Both the position numbers and the translations under genes were made by a program. 45,668 bases of DNA from Zopfochytrium polystomum (taxonomy: Eukaryota > Chytridiomycota > Chytridiomycetes > Chytridiales > Chytridiaceae): the NCBI GenBank assembly GCA_025765615.1, contig JAIVFJ010000409.1:1-45668 (forward strand). Direction: 5' to 3'. Under the pieces are notes generated by a model that saw only the letters and a program-made list of their open reading frames with translations, was not told the DNA's origin and searched no databases. This document shows, piece after piece, positions 1 to 9,900 of this stretch; the stretch's first letter is position 1, and every line of letters begins with the position of its first letter.

Positions 1-324
1 TTTTCAATTATGAATGAAACAAAAGCCAGCTCGAAGTGGAAAAATAATTCTCAAATTGGAACAAAACTTTACAAGGACGAATATGTAAAGGTTTGGGATG
101 GACTTGTGTCACAATTCATTGAGCCCCGAACCTGCAGCAGCTTCCTTCAACGACAATGGCGGAACTCTCGTGCAAAGTTCTCGCAGACCTCAGTGCAACC
201 TGAAACATCGAATGATGATGCAACAACAAACAACCTGGAAGCGGGCCCGTCACTCTGTTGCGTCGTCATACATTATTGTCAGTGGGTAGTCGTTGTTGTT
301 GTCTGGGTGGAGGAGAGTGAGTGG

Positions 325-325
<1 letters not shown>

Positions 326-383
<58 letters not shown>
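326..383. repeat. (GT)n microsatellite, about 29 units
   Basis: An uninterrupted GT dinucleotide run of about 58 nt lies upstream of the first gene. Alternating purine-pyrimidine tracts of this length can adopt Z-DNA and are usually length-polymorphic. It creates spurious Cys-Val or Thr-His open frames on both strands, which I did not call as genes. Confidence 0.97.
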
Positions 384-384
<1 letters not shown>

Positions 385-470
385 ACACAAGAATGAATTG
401 GAGGCATTTCTGTTGTTGTTCTTTGCGCTTTCTTTTTTGGCTGCGAGGGTGGAGGCGCGGGGAGCGTGGA

Positions 471-488
471 CCAATCGGAGGGCGGGGC
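471..488 (+). promoter_or_regulatory. CCAAT box followed by GC box
   Basis: CCAATCGG at 471-478 is followed directly by GGGCGGGGC at 480-488. The pair looks like a CCAAT (HAP/NF-Y) site next to an Sp1-like GC box. It sits about 320 nt upstream of a TATA-like element and about 540 nt upstream of the EXORDIUM-family coding start, so it may serve that gene. This is motif-level evidence only. Confidence 0.35.
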
Positions 489-636
489 TAACCCGGCCCC
501 CAGATCGGAGGCCGATCCACGCGTGCCACACACTCCCCTGGCACCAGGAAAGGAAGGAGGGGTGGGCCCCGACGCGCGTCAGGAATGAAAAAATGAAAGA
601 AGAAAAAAAAAAAAAAAAGAATGATGAAAAATTTGC

Positions 637-650
637 TTTTGTCTCTCTCG

Positions 651-681
<31 letters not shown>

Positions 682-682
682 G

Positions 683-761
<79 letters not shown>

Positions 762-794
762 GCTCTCTCTCTGTCTCTCTCTCTCTCTCTCTCT
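637..794. repeat. (CT)n microsatellite, interrupted
   Basis: About 155 nt of CT repeats are broken by single CC, GT or TG units. A run of 16 A residues lies just upstream near 603-618. The tract lies immediately upstream of a TATA-like element, where pyrimidine-rich tracts are common in fungal promoters. Confidence 0.95.
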
Positions 795-804
795 GGGGAA
801 CCAA

Positions 805-811
805 TATAAAA
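805..811 (+). promoter_or_regulatory. TATA-like element
   Basis: TATAAAA follows the CT tract directly. It is 110-210 nt upstream of the possible start codons at 918 and 1021 of the EXORDIUM-family gene, a reasonable core-promoter spacing. Confidence 0.45.
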
Positions 812-1020
812 ACACTCGCCCTCGCCCTTCTTTCACGCAACTCAACAACCACTGCCTTCGACGACAACGCGACCTCGTAGTCCCTCCGCCCCCCCTCCCC
901 TCCCAGGCTCAGCCAAAATGAAGAACTCGACTTCTTGCCGGTGCGGCCGTCGTCCTTGCATGTCCCACTCCTGCTGCTTGCAGCTGCTGCACCCGCTCCT
1001 TCACGGCCAGTTCCTGCAGT

Positions 1021-2353
1021 ATGTTCGCGCGTCGCCCGGTCGCCGCTGGCTTCAGCACTGCCCAAATGGGTCCTGTCCAGTACATCACATTCGACGACGA
1101 AGGCGATGAATCCGTTACGAACAACGTGGGGTTGGCTGACAAGCTGGCTGCTGCTGCCGACGTCCCGGTGGCGGACCCCCTCACGTGCGCCATTTGCCCT
1201 ATAACCGCAACATGAAAGCTTCTCACCGACCTTGCCTAACTTTCCTCTCTTCCTTCCCTGATACCGCAACGCAACCTCCCGCGCAGTTACCATAACGGCA
1301 GCCTCATGACGGAACCAATCCATGTGTATATTGTGCTGTACGGCAGTCACGAACCTGCCGTCGCCATTAACATTGAGCGCTTTGTCGACGGCCTGTTCGC
1401 CTCTGACTTGTGAGCTGAGCTACTCACCTTTCGTCTCCAAAACAATTAAATCTACATTAATTCTCCTGACCTTTAAAACAAAAAGATGGGGTGTCACACG
1501 CACTTTCTACCAACCCATCAACGGCACCAACGTTCCCATCTCTGGCCGCATCGTCCTCAAGGATATTTGGACCGACAACTACACGGTCGGCCGCTCCCTT
1601 ACCGTCTACAGCTTTGGGGGGGTCGTTTTGAACGCTATCTACACACACCGTAGCAAGCCCGATCCTAACGGCATGTACATTGTCTACGCCGCGCCAGACG
1701 TGTCTGTGGCTGGTTTTTGCACCCAGTTCTGCGGGTGGGTGGTTGCTTTGTTCCCCACCTCCTGAACTTCTCACCGAAATTTGACTGTACAGGGCACGAA
1801 CGTCATTTTTCCAGCTGGATGTCCCCGATCCCGTCAGGATGCCGTTTGCTGTCGTCGGTGATGCGTCGACCTGCCCGCGCTGTGTCGCGCCAATGTGGAG
1901 AAACGTAAGTTGATCTATTATTATTGCTTCAGTTTAGATTGAAAATGAACGCACACTCACACACGCGCGTGCGCATCAAAATCTAGGATTCGAAAACAAT
2001 TACCGGAAACATCCACGCGGACACGCCCATCCCCTTTATCAGTGGACTGATTCCCGCGATCGCCACGGATCGGTTCAACGACGGCTGGTTCGACTCTCTG
2101 CGCAGAGGTAAGATTTCAGTTATTCATCCTCCACAAACTCTGGTCAGCCCCACCCCTTAAATAACTCCCTTACGCACCCAAACGATGCGCAGGCATTAGC
2201 AACAAGTGCGGCGGCCTCATCCCGAACCTGCAGTACAGGGACTCGGTCGCTTACAATCTTGAGCTGGACGGTAACCTGTTCCTCGTCCCCGCCCTGTGGG
2301 ACAATCTAAGCCAGAACTGCAGCATCGCGCGTAAGCAGCACGTGCGCTACTAA
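1021..2353 (+). CDS. EXORDIUM/PHI-1 (phosphate-induced protein 1) family, probably secreted
   Basis: Six exons are supported: 1021-1184, 1287-1409, 1486-1738, 1815-1904, 1987-2107 and 2193-2353. All splice phases close. Exon 2 begins YHNGSLMTEPIHVYIVLYG, the family's N-terminal block. Exon 3 has DNYTVGRSLT and DVSVAGFCTQFCGW. Exon 4 has a VGDASTCPRCVAPMW block matching the family's Cys pair and C-A-x-P-x-x segment. The last exons give a segment ending in LVPALWDN and a late Cys, as in plant EXORDIUM proteins. EXORDIUM proteins are extracellular and linked to growth and phosphate or carbon status in plants; the fungal role is unknown. The N-terminus is uncertain. An ATG at 918 is in another frame. 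A signal-peptide-like stretch, PLLLLAAAAPAPS, lies at about 965-1003 in a third frame, suggesting a missed first exon or a one-base assembly error. Confidence 0.8.
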
Positions 2354-3522
2354 GAATTGAATAGACGAAGCCAGTCTTGCTGGGTTGTTTCTTGTTCCTC
2401 GCAACCCAAATTCCCGCCATTCACTTTTATTACACCTTGAATATTGACAATGCGCCGGATATATATTACTTCAAAAAAGAGAGGGCTTCAACTATGAATC
2501 CCACTTCTCGGTTTTCCTGCCCCTGTTTGTTGCTACCCATTTGCCCTCCCCTTTTCATCTTACACATCTTAACCCGTCCCTCGAGTTTCTCCTTCTCTTG
2601 CTCCTTCTTCTAGCTTCTTCGTCCTTCCTTCCTCTTTACGCTTGAGTGTCGTAAGCCAAACCACCTGAAGTAAGCGAAATATATTTCTCACGGTATTATA
2701 GTTACTATTTGTCCTCATTGGGACAGCCTTTGTTCAGGATTCCTCGAAAGTCCAGAACGTGCGATTTGAGAGAGGGTTTCGAGTTCATTCAAAAAAGAAA
2801 CGACATCGCTCGCGTGTCGGGAAAGACCTAAAGAACTGACTTCGGCTTGTGCAACACGCCATCACATCTTGGCGGCAAGTTGGGAAGGGTAATTGAAGTC
2901 GGCTTTGCTAAGCAAGGGAGAGTACGCAACAACAGCAAGTGGGCAATAGGAGCAGTTGCTTCTCTCTTCGGACATACTTGTAAAGCCACTTTGTAAACTA
3001 CATTAACCCAAAACAGACCATCTTGTAGCAGAAGGCGAACTCCGCTGTGAGTGCACCACAGTCAAACTTGGAGCTACGGGAATTGATCTAGAAAGAATAA
3101 AGAGGTTTTCCGGCGGGCAATGTGCGTAAGTTAGTTGAAAGTATGCCAAGGTTCCTTGAGGCAGAAACGAGGTCCCCCCCTGGTTCAAGGAAGTGGACGC
3201 GAAACGAGCACGTGTGTCAATTAATGTGGTGGGAGAACAAGTATCTTGGTGCTTGGTCGGTCAAAAAAAAAGAAATCTGTCCGTGCTTGTTTGGGGGCAG
3301 CATACAGGGGGGGACAAATGTTTCGGCGCGTTTGGGCGTTACGACAGTTTTCAGTCAGCCCGGCTCTCACCGCACACAGTCATTTTCATTGGGTTTCTGT
3401 AATATTTTGTTGCGCATCCCCGCTCGGCCCAATTCATTCACCTCTCTCTCGTCTTAGACATCAGCCGAAATCGCTCCCCGCCGTGGATCACTTCATCCAA
3501 AGTCAAATCCCCCTTACCTTTC
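2354..3522. other. Intergenic, no gene assigned
   Basis: About 1.17 kb follows the EXORDIUM-family stop. Short open frames exist on both strands, and one GT donor-like site is seen near 3125. None gives a protein I recognise or a phase-consistent multi-exon model. The early part is the probable 3' untranslated region of the upstream gene. Confidence 0.5.
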
Positions 3523-4321
3523 ATGCACTCGTCCCATCGCTGCCTGTACGTATGTAGCAAATGTCGCTTGAGAATAAAGAAAGCCGGCCAACTGCACCGC
3601 TTCTGCAACAGTTCGAGCAGACAATCGGCGAAAATCACACTTGATGCGATGCAAGTTGCGTTCGTGCGTTCGTTTGAAAGGCGAGCGCAATGCAGCAATC
3701 TGTTGAAGATGGCCAATGTGAGAAAGTTTGAGATAGTAGCTGCTCAGTATCGAGCAACCTTTCAGTCCAACAGTGACAGAATAGTAATAAAGAATGAAGC
3801 AAGTCGAAAGGTTGATTTATTCCTCTTGGTGGCCTCCCCCGTCATTTCTTCGTTCCTTCTTTCAGTCGGCCGAAACCGAGATCGAAAACAATCGCAAGCT
3901 CCAGTTCGCGCTCGACATAGGGACAAACATCGCTTGGTGGAACGCGGTCTGTAATCGAAGGAAGGATGGGTTGCGTGCATTATGGAGAGAGGGTAGAAAG
4001 CAGAGTCTCTTGAGCAGGTGAGTCCAAATATTGTTCCTGGAAGCCGCGAACATGGCGAAAATACTCCCAAAATAAATATCCATAATATTTTCTTGTTCCG
4101 CTTTGTTTCAATGCGAAACGCGTCCTTCTCCGTTGAAAGGAACTACGTTGCATGTGAGCAAAGCTTGAGCTTGCATTGTGATTGGGGTTTGCACTTCTTT
4201 ATCGGAAGTTATTTGTCACCCTGCCTTCCTCCAATCATTCGCTGCCTTCCTCTACCCTCCAACAACGACAAATAGAGCTACAGTATTTGGTATTTCCAAA
4301 CTGTGTATATTCATGGTGTAA
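3523..4321 (+). CDS. Possible small hypothetical protein, three exons (about 130 aa)
   Basis: This tentative model has exons 3523-3717, 3866-4017 and 4276-4321. It uses a GTGAGA donor, a CTTTCAG acceptor, a GTGAGT donor and an AATAG acceptor, and its phases close to a stop. The middle exon is the best-supported part: it is flanked by strong splice signals and encodes a hydrophilic helical stretch that includes FALDIGTNIAWWNAV. The N-terminus has a Cys-rich patch (CLYVCSKC). I do not recognise the family. The second intron (about 258 nt) is long for this window. The minus strand over exon 1 also carries a donor-flanked open frame, so strand assignment is not secure. Confidence 0.3.
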
Positions 4322-4389
4322 TATCCCATAAGCGTTTGTTCGATGAGGACCCAGCAGGGACGAAAAAAGGTAGGTAGCAATAAAATCCT

Positions 4390-5937
4390 TCAAGAAAAGA
4401 GTAACAGCAGCCGAGCCGCCATGTACGGGGGCACATCCAGCAAGAGCACGGCGAGGCGCAGTGTGATCAAGTGCCGGACCCTAAAGTGCACGCTCAGCGA
4501 GAGCCCCCACGCGGCGGGACAGCTGCCCATGCCTTTCATCCAAACGCTGGCCAGCTCGCCGTCGTCCTCGACTGCCTGAACCAGCCGCAGCAGCTCCATC
4601 ATGCAGGCGGTCATAGACGACGGGCCATCTGCATCACCTTCATCGGTGTCTCCTCCGGCGCCGCTCTGCACTTCCCCGTCACGCTGGCCGCCGTCGCCTT
4701 TTTCGTGGGTTGCACCATGCCGTGATTGGGAGTAGGCTGCAGCCGCGGCTGCGGCGGCGGCTTCGGCCGAAGCAACGCGGCAGTCGGCAAGCAGGGCGGC
4801 CACAGTTCCCCCGTGCACGCTCTTGATCGAGATGACGGCGCGTGTGACGGCGTCGAGAAACTCAGCTCGCCAGCCTGCCATGGCGTCGTCCAGGAGCGCT
4901 CGTCCCAACGCACCGGCATAGTCGCCGAGACCCCCCTGCAGCGCTGCGGCAACGGCTGCGCCGACCGCGTCCGCGTCCGCGGGAGGTTGGGTATATTGGG
5001 TATCCAGGGAGGTCCCACGAGCACCGCCATCGTGACTTTCGTCGACAGCATCATCACCTTCCACCCCCGTCATGGCTTCGAGTGTGCCGCTGTCGTCGGG
5101 GGCCGCGGTCTCTGCCGGCATCCGGGAACCCTCCATTTCTGTTGCTGCCATATTCGCCATCAGAGCGGTCGTGCCCGTGCCCGTGCCCCTGCCCGGCATG
5201 ACCTCCACTCTGCCATGCCGCTTCGGAGGCTCCGTTAGGGTCAGCAGCAGCACCACCATTGTAAGCACCATGAGGCCCGCCAGCACCGCCAAGGACAGCA
5301 GCCGCTGTCGCAAATCGCTTTCCACGCCCAAACCAGCCGTCGCTGTCGCCCTCCAGCCACGCACCCCTCCCGTCGACCACGGTCTCTGGGACGCCACCGG
5401 GCCCGACGACGCCGTCAGCGTCGAATCCCGCGCCCGCCACGCCATCGGGTCTCGGCCGCTTCCGTCCATGTGCGCTGTCGACAGAGAGGGTGGGGCCATC
5501 ATCCCTGACGGTGACGGTGCCCCCAGCATTGTTGAGCGGTGGTAGCTCGCTGAGGACCCGGCGAGGCTGGCCGAGCGCTGCAGGGTGGGAGTCGCCTGAT
5601 GTTGCTGGTAGTGGTGGTGGTGCTGATGGTGGAGGGCTGGGAAGGAAGTGGGCGGCATCGAAGAGGATCGGCGGTTGCGCAGCTGGGCCGGAGACTGCGG
5701 AGGCGAATCCGGCAGATACTCCAGATCCTCCAGGGAGGAGTGATGGTGGCGGCGAATCCCACTGCTGGTGCTGGTGCTGCTGCTGCTGCTGCTGGTGGTC
5801 GAGCCGTCCATCGATGCCGATGACAGCGGGGCGAAACCCTGCGGGGTCTGCTGCGAGGATGAGCCGGTGGCCGAGCGGGACAACCTGCGGCGTCTTGCCG
5901 AAATCCGCCGCCAGAGGGTCGAGGTGGAGGTACTCAT
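4390..5937 (-). CDS. Hypothetical membrane protein with disordered Ser/His/Pro-rich N-terminus
   Basis: A single-exon frame of 515 codons starts at the ATG at 5937; an in-frame GTG lies further upstream at 6009. The N-terminus is strongly basic (RRISARRRRLSR). About 200 residues of Ser, His, Gln and Pro-rich low-complexity sequence follow, including histidine runs near HHQHHHHYQQH. One clear transmembrane helix follows at roughly residues 210-235 (LLSLAVLAGLMVLTMVVLLL). After it come an acidic/Gly/Ala-rich region and a helical domain, and the end is hydrophobic (LLLLF). The layout suggests a single-pass protein with a basic cytosolic tail. No family is recognised. High GC opens long frames on the opposite strand as well, but the membrane helix, ATG context and composition favour this strand. 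It is divergent from the KNL1 gene across about 970 nt. Confidence 0.55.
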   Translation of the reverse strand: MSTSTSTLWRRISARRRRLSRSATGSSSQQTPQGFAPLSSASMDGSTTSSSSSSTSTSSGIRRHHHSSLEDLEYLPDSPPQSPAQLRNRRSSSMPPTSFPALHHQHHHHYQQHQATPTLQRSASLAGSSASYHRSTMLGAPSPSGMMAPPSLSTAHMDGSGRDPMAWRARDSTLTASSGPVASQRPWSTGGVRGWRATATAGLGVESDLRQRLLSLAVLAGLMVLTMVVLLLTLTEPPKRHGRVEVMPGRGTGTGTTALMANMAATEMEGSRMPAETAAPDDSGTLEAMTGVEGDDAVDESHDGGARGTSLDTQYTQPPADADAVGAAVAAALQGGLGDYAGALGRALLDDAMAGWRAEFLDAVTRAVISIKSVHGGTVAALLADCRVASAEAAAAAAAAAYSQSRHGATHEKGDGGQRDGEVQSGAGGDTDEGDADGPSSMTACMMELLRLVQAVEDDGELASVWMKGMGSCPAAWGLSLSVHFRVRHLITLRLAVLLLDVPPYMAARLLLLFS

Positions 5938-6055
5938 GGCTGTGGCTGGTGACGGCAGTGGTGGTGGTGGTGGTGGTCGCCCTGACTGCTTGGGGCAGCA
6001 TTCGCCCACACGCGATCCTTAGTGCCGAGAGAGGAGGGGAAGTGGCGGTGCTGAG

Positions 6056-6173
6056 GTGCGTGTGTGTGTGTGTGTGGGCTCTCAAGCGAAAGGGCGGCGA
6101 AGGCAGGGCAGGCAGGCGAAGTCAAAGGTCTTTTTTTTGGGTCAGTGCGTGGGCGAGTCGAAGAGAGACAAGA

Positions 6174-6219
<46 letters not shown>

Positions 6220-6272
6220 CGAGAGAGAGAGAGAGACAGAGAGAGAGAGAGAGACAGAGAGAGAGAGAGGGC
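6056..6272. repeat. Cluster of (TG)n, (CA)n and (GA)n microsatellites
   Basis: A TG run lies at about 6058-6078, a CA run at about 6175-6203, and GA runs interrupted by GC and CA continue to about 6270. They lie between two divergent genes (minus-strand start at 5937, plus-strand start at 6907), so this is promoter or 5' leader DNA. Confidence 0.92.
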
Positions 6273-6513
6273 CACTTCCACCGCTGGACTGCACATGCCT
6301 GCTGAATTGTTGCGCGTGTACGCGAACGCACCGAAAGCGCTGTATGCATCGCGAATATCCCAAAGTGAGTGTGTGAGAGTGTGCCTGTGTGTGTGCCGGT
6401 GGCCTCCCCCTCCCGCAGCCTGCGCACTCTTTCTTTTATTCGCATATACTCCGTCTTCCGCTCGCTGCTTGCCTTCATTGTGCACGGAAACGCCAACCCT
6501 CTCCCTCCGCCCC

Positions 6514-6514
<1 letters not shown>

Positions 6515-6545
<31 letters not shown>
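6515..6545. repeat. Homopolymer C tract, 31 nt (G-tract on the minus strand)
   Basis: Thirty-one consecutive C residues lie in the shared upstream region of the divergent pair. The G strand could form a G-quadruplex and the C strand an i-motif. The exact length is likely to be unstable in vivo and in sequencing. Confidence 0.95.
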
Positions 6546-6906
6546 TTCCTTCCCACCACCAACTCTCGCTTGCGCTGCTGCTTTTGTCATTTGGCATTCT
6601 CCGCTCTCGTTCGTTCGAGGCTGCGGCCGAATGATTTGTTTTCGATTGTTGTCCAGCTGTGGTATTCCTGTCTAGCCAGTCTCTTTCCATTTTTGGCGGC
6701 AAGAGTGCGCCTGCGGGAAGTGAAGTTGGCTGCTATGATGCTATGGTGCTATGGTGCTGCAAAAGCTTTGAGGTACATTCATAGAGTTCTTATCACCAGT
6801 CCTTCAACAAAGTGAAGGGGAGGGGGAACCGAACCAACACAGCAAAGGCGGGTTCGAACAGCGGAGTCTGAAAATCAATAGTGAACCAAGCGAAGCCCCA
6901 AAAGCA

Positions 6907-9900
6907 ATGAACGACGACGACTTTGGGTCCAGCCAGATGTCCTCGCAAGGAGGCGCGTCGCAGGCGTCACTGGGCGCATCGCAGGAGAGCAGCAGCAGTA
7001 TGAGATCGGACCGCCTCGCGCGAAAGAGATCGCTGGGCAGACGAGTTAGCTTTGCCGAGTTTGCGAGGATGCGGTGAGACGATGTGGGAGCCTACCCGGC
7101 GCAGTGGGGACATTCCGTCTGACGAGATACGAGAAACGCGATTTTTGACATAGGCGACCTATCATCCGCTCTTACGGCTACTCTTTCCTTTACCCTGAAC
7201 CCTTTCCCGCACTCGCAGCCTCATCGACAAACAAAATGGCGCGTTTTCACCGATCGCAAACATGGAAAACGAGCCGCCAGTCCTCCTCGGTGGAAACGCA
7301 GAGACGGGCCTGAAGATGCCCGATTTCTCGACTGTTCGCAAGACAAGGTCTGTCGAGCTATGTTTCTGCCATGGCTCCGACCCTGCTGGGCACCGCGTCA
7401 CAGTTATTAATTATTTTTTTTTTTTTTTTTAACCTCACAGCAATACGTTCAACCTGAGGCTGTCTTTGGATCCCACAAACCAGCGACAGCCTCTTCGGCC
7501 TAGTCACGCGCCAAACTCTCCCTCCGAAAGGTAAACACAGCTGCAAATGAAATGGTCATTGACTAACAACTTTCGACAGTGATCTCAGCTTTGAAGTCGC
7601 AGTAAAGTGCTCTCCACGAAAAACCGAGGCGAACACGTCAGAGACACATGAGAACGAGCAAAATGCAGAGAGGAACGACGCGGCTCCCGCTCTTCATGCT
7701 TCGGACATGGAAGATACCGTCTCCTTCAGGTCTCGCAGCGGTCGACGTCTTGGGGATGACGACGAAGAAGTTTCGATGGAAATTGACGACGAAGGAGCCG
7801 AGGCAGGAGCGGCTCAAGCCACGTTCGACGCCGAAGAAGCGAGGAGCCCTTCCCCGTGTGAAGTTAAATCCTCGAAATTAGCTGCGTCCAGCCGACGAGA
7901 TAGCGTTGCAGCGTTCTTCCGATCTCCGCAGCCTCCTAGGCAACCTCTGGCGCAAGCGGGCCCGTCATCTAGGCGAGACAGCGTCGCTCCCTTCTTCGCT
8001 GGATGGGGACATCGAAGTAACGAGGACGTGGACGAAATTGCAGCCTTTGGCGGGAGATCAGGTGACGACCATGACTATAATCCTGATGAGGAAGATGACG
8101 AAGATGGGACCGACACTTTTGGTCATGATAAAATTTCGAAAGCAACTGCCGGAGCCGCAATGCTTCAGCTCAGAAATGAGCGTCCGAGAGACAGCATTGC
8201 GGCATTCTTCCCTGATTCACACGCAGACGAGAGTTCCCAGTCGAAAAGTCTTGCTTCCGCAGGTCTTCGACCGAGAGACAGTATTGCGGCATTCTTTCCT
8301 GATTCTCACCAAGCCGACGACACGCAGTCTATAAGTTTTGCACCCAGATCTGTAAACAATGAGGCTCACAAAAGAAAGGAGCGAGCCAGAGACAGTGTGG
8401 CAGCGTTCTTCCAGGATCCTGAGGGAGATGACGACGAGATCGCGATGACGGGTTTAACCGCGCTAAAAGCGCACGCAAAGAATGAGCGACCGAGGGACAG
8501 TGTGGCAGCCTTCTTTGCCGGAACGGAGAGTGACTCTGAGGAGGAGGACTCGGCTGTCGTCGGCGCAGTAGAGCAAGGTCCTGAAGATAATTTGCGGCAT
8601 CCAGAAGGTTCAGTGGCGAATGTCGCTCACAGTTTTCGATTAACGCAAAAGTCTTCCAGACACAAACTCGGACGAGCAAACATCGATGGATATCACTCGC
8701 TCGCACGGCGGACGTTTGAAGCAAGACCGTCCGGGCAGCGCCCTTCATGGTCCATATCCGCCGGTTGTCCCAGTTGAGACACCGGAAATCATTCGTCAAA
8801 GTCGCGCGACTCGTAGTGCTCCACCAAGCAAAGACACGACTCCACTCCGCAGATCCAGTCGACTTAGGTCCATGTCTCCCGCTGCTTCTGATGGTCTCTC
8901 CACTCCTCAACAAGCTCCATCCAAATCATCATCTCGGAAAGGAACTCCGCTTAAGCCAAGCTTAAAGCGCGATGCAACTCCGAGAAGGGAGGCAACGCCT
9001 AGATCGAACGTGAAGCGAATCAAGTCGCCTGATGTGGCAACCACGCCGCCTGAATTGGAGGATGTCCGGTCCAGTGTAACACTAGTACCCCCTACGTATA
9101 GCGGCAGTGCATCACCTACACCAGCAAGCGGCCCGCGAGGCGAACTTGCCGCAAGAAAACCGAAAGAGTCGCAGCCTGCTACAATGAGCACTCCTCGAAG
9201 TGCTCAGAAAGACGACCTAGCAATGATGAAAGAACCGCTGTTGGGAACCCCAAAGGCTCTTTTATCGGCGAAACGAGACTACCATTTGACGCCGCGAATG
9301 CAAAAGCTGCTTTCAAAAACGAATGACGAAATCAGCTTGCCTGACCGAAACTGGCTACGAGACTACGATTCTGACAAAACCGGACCAAGTGCCCTGCCGA
9401 AGCTGTTCCAGAAAGTATCCGAGCCCTCGTCAGTGGTCAAGCTGACGAAACTGGAATCTTCGGCGTCTAAATTTTTTAGCAATGACGCCAACAGAAGAAA
9501 GATCTCTTCGGTTGTTTCACCGTCGCCCCTCAGGCGTCAAGAGTCTTTCCCAGATGATGAAGCAGACGACTACGCTCCAATCCTATCTCGTTCCCAAATG
9601 GCAGCGGATTTCACGTTGAAAGCGTCGCAACAATCGACGCAGGATCTTTTGCAGTATGAAGGTAGGAGGAAAAGTCGAATCACAAACACTCAGCTTTGGG
9701 CAGGAGAAGAAAACTTGCTAGATGAAGAACCAAACATTGTTGATGGGTCGTTTATTGCGGCCGACGAGGTTTGACCAGTTGTGAATCTAGCTGCGCCAGA
9801 AATCTGACCATCCGTCTCTTCTCTTGTGCATAACAAGCCTGTCGAAAAATCGGCCATTACTCTTAAAGAGTTTTTAAAAGCGACAGGACTCCATTTTATT

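Noticed and set aside
250..1350. Long minus-strand frame of 366 codons
   Set aside because: It runs through the GT and CT microsatellites and produces Thr-His and Arg-Glu repeats. It overlaps the plus-strand EXORDIUM-family gene, which has real family motifs.
3438..3716. Minus-strand exon with a GTAAGG donor near 3515
   Set aside because: An acceptor and donor exist, but no partner exons close in phase. The plus-strand model over the same DNA joins three exons to a stop and was preferred, at low confidence.
5054..6305. Long open frames on both strands opposite the 4390-5937 gene
   Set aside because: High GC opens several frames at once. These lack a membrane helix, coherent composition or splice support and extend into microsatellites.
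8686..9774. A separate gene starting at the ATG at 8686
   Set aside because: The frame continues the KNL1 protein across a 52-nt intron with matching phase, and the next exons encode the Spc7 domain. It is one gene.
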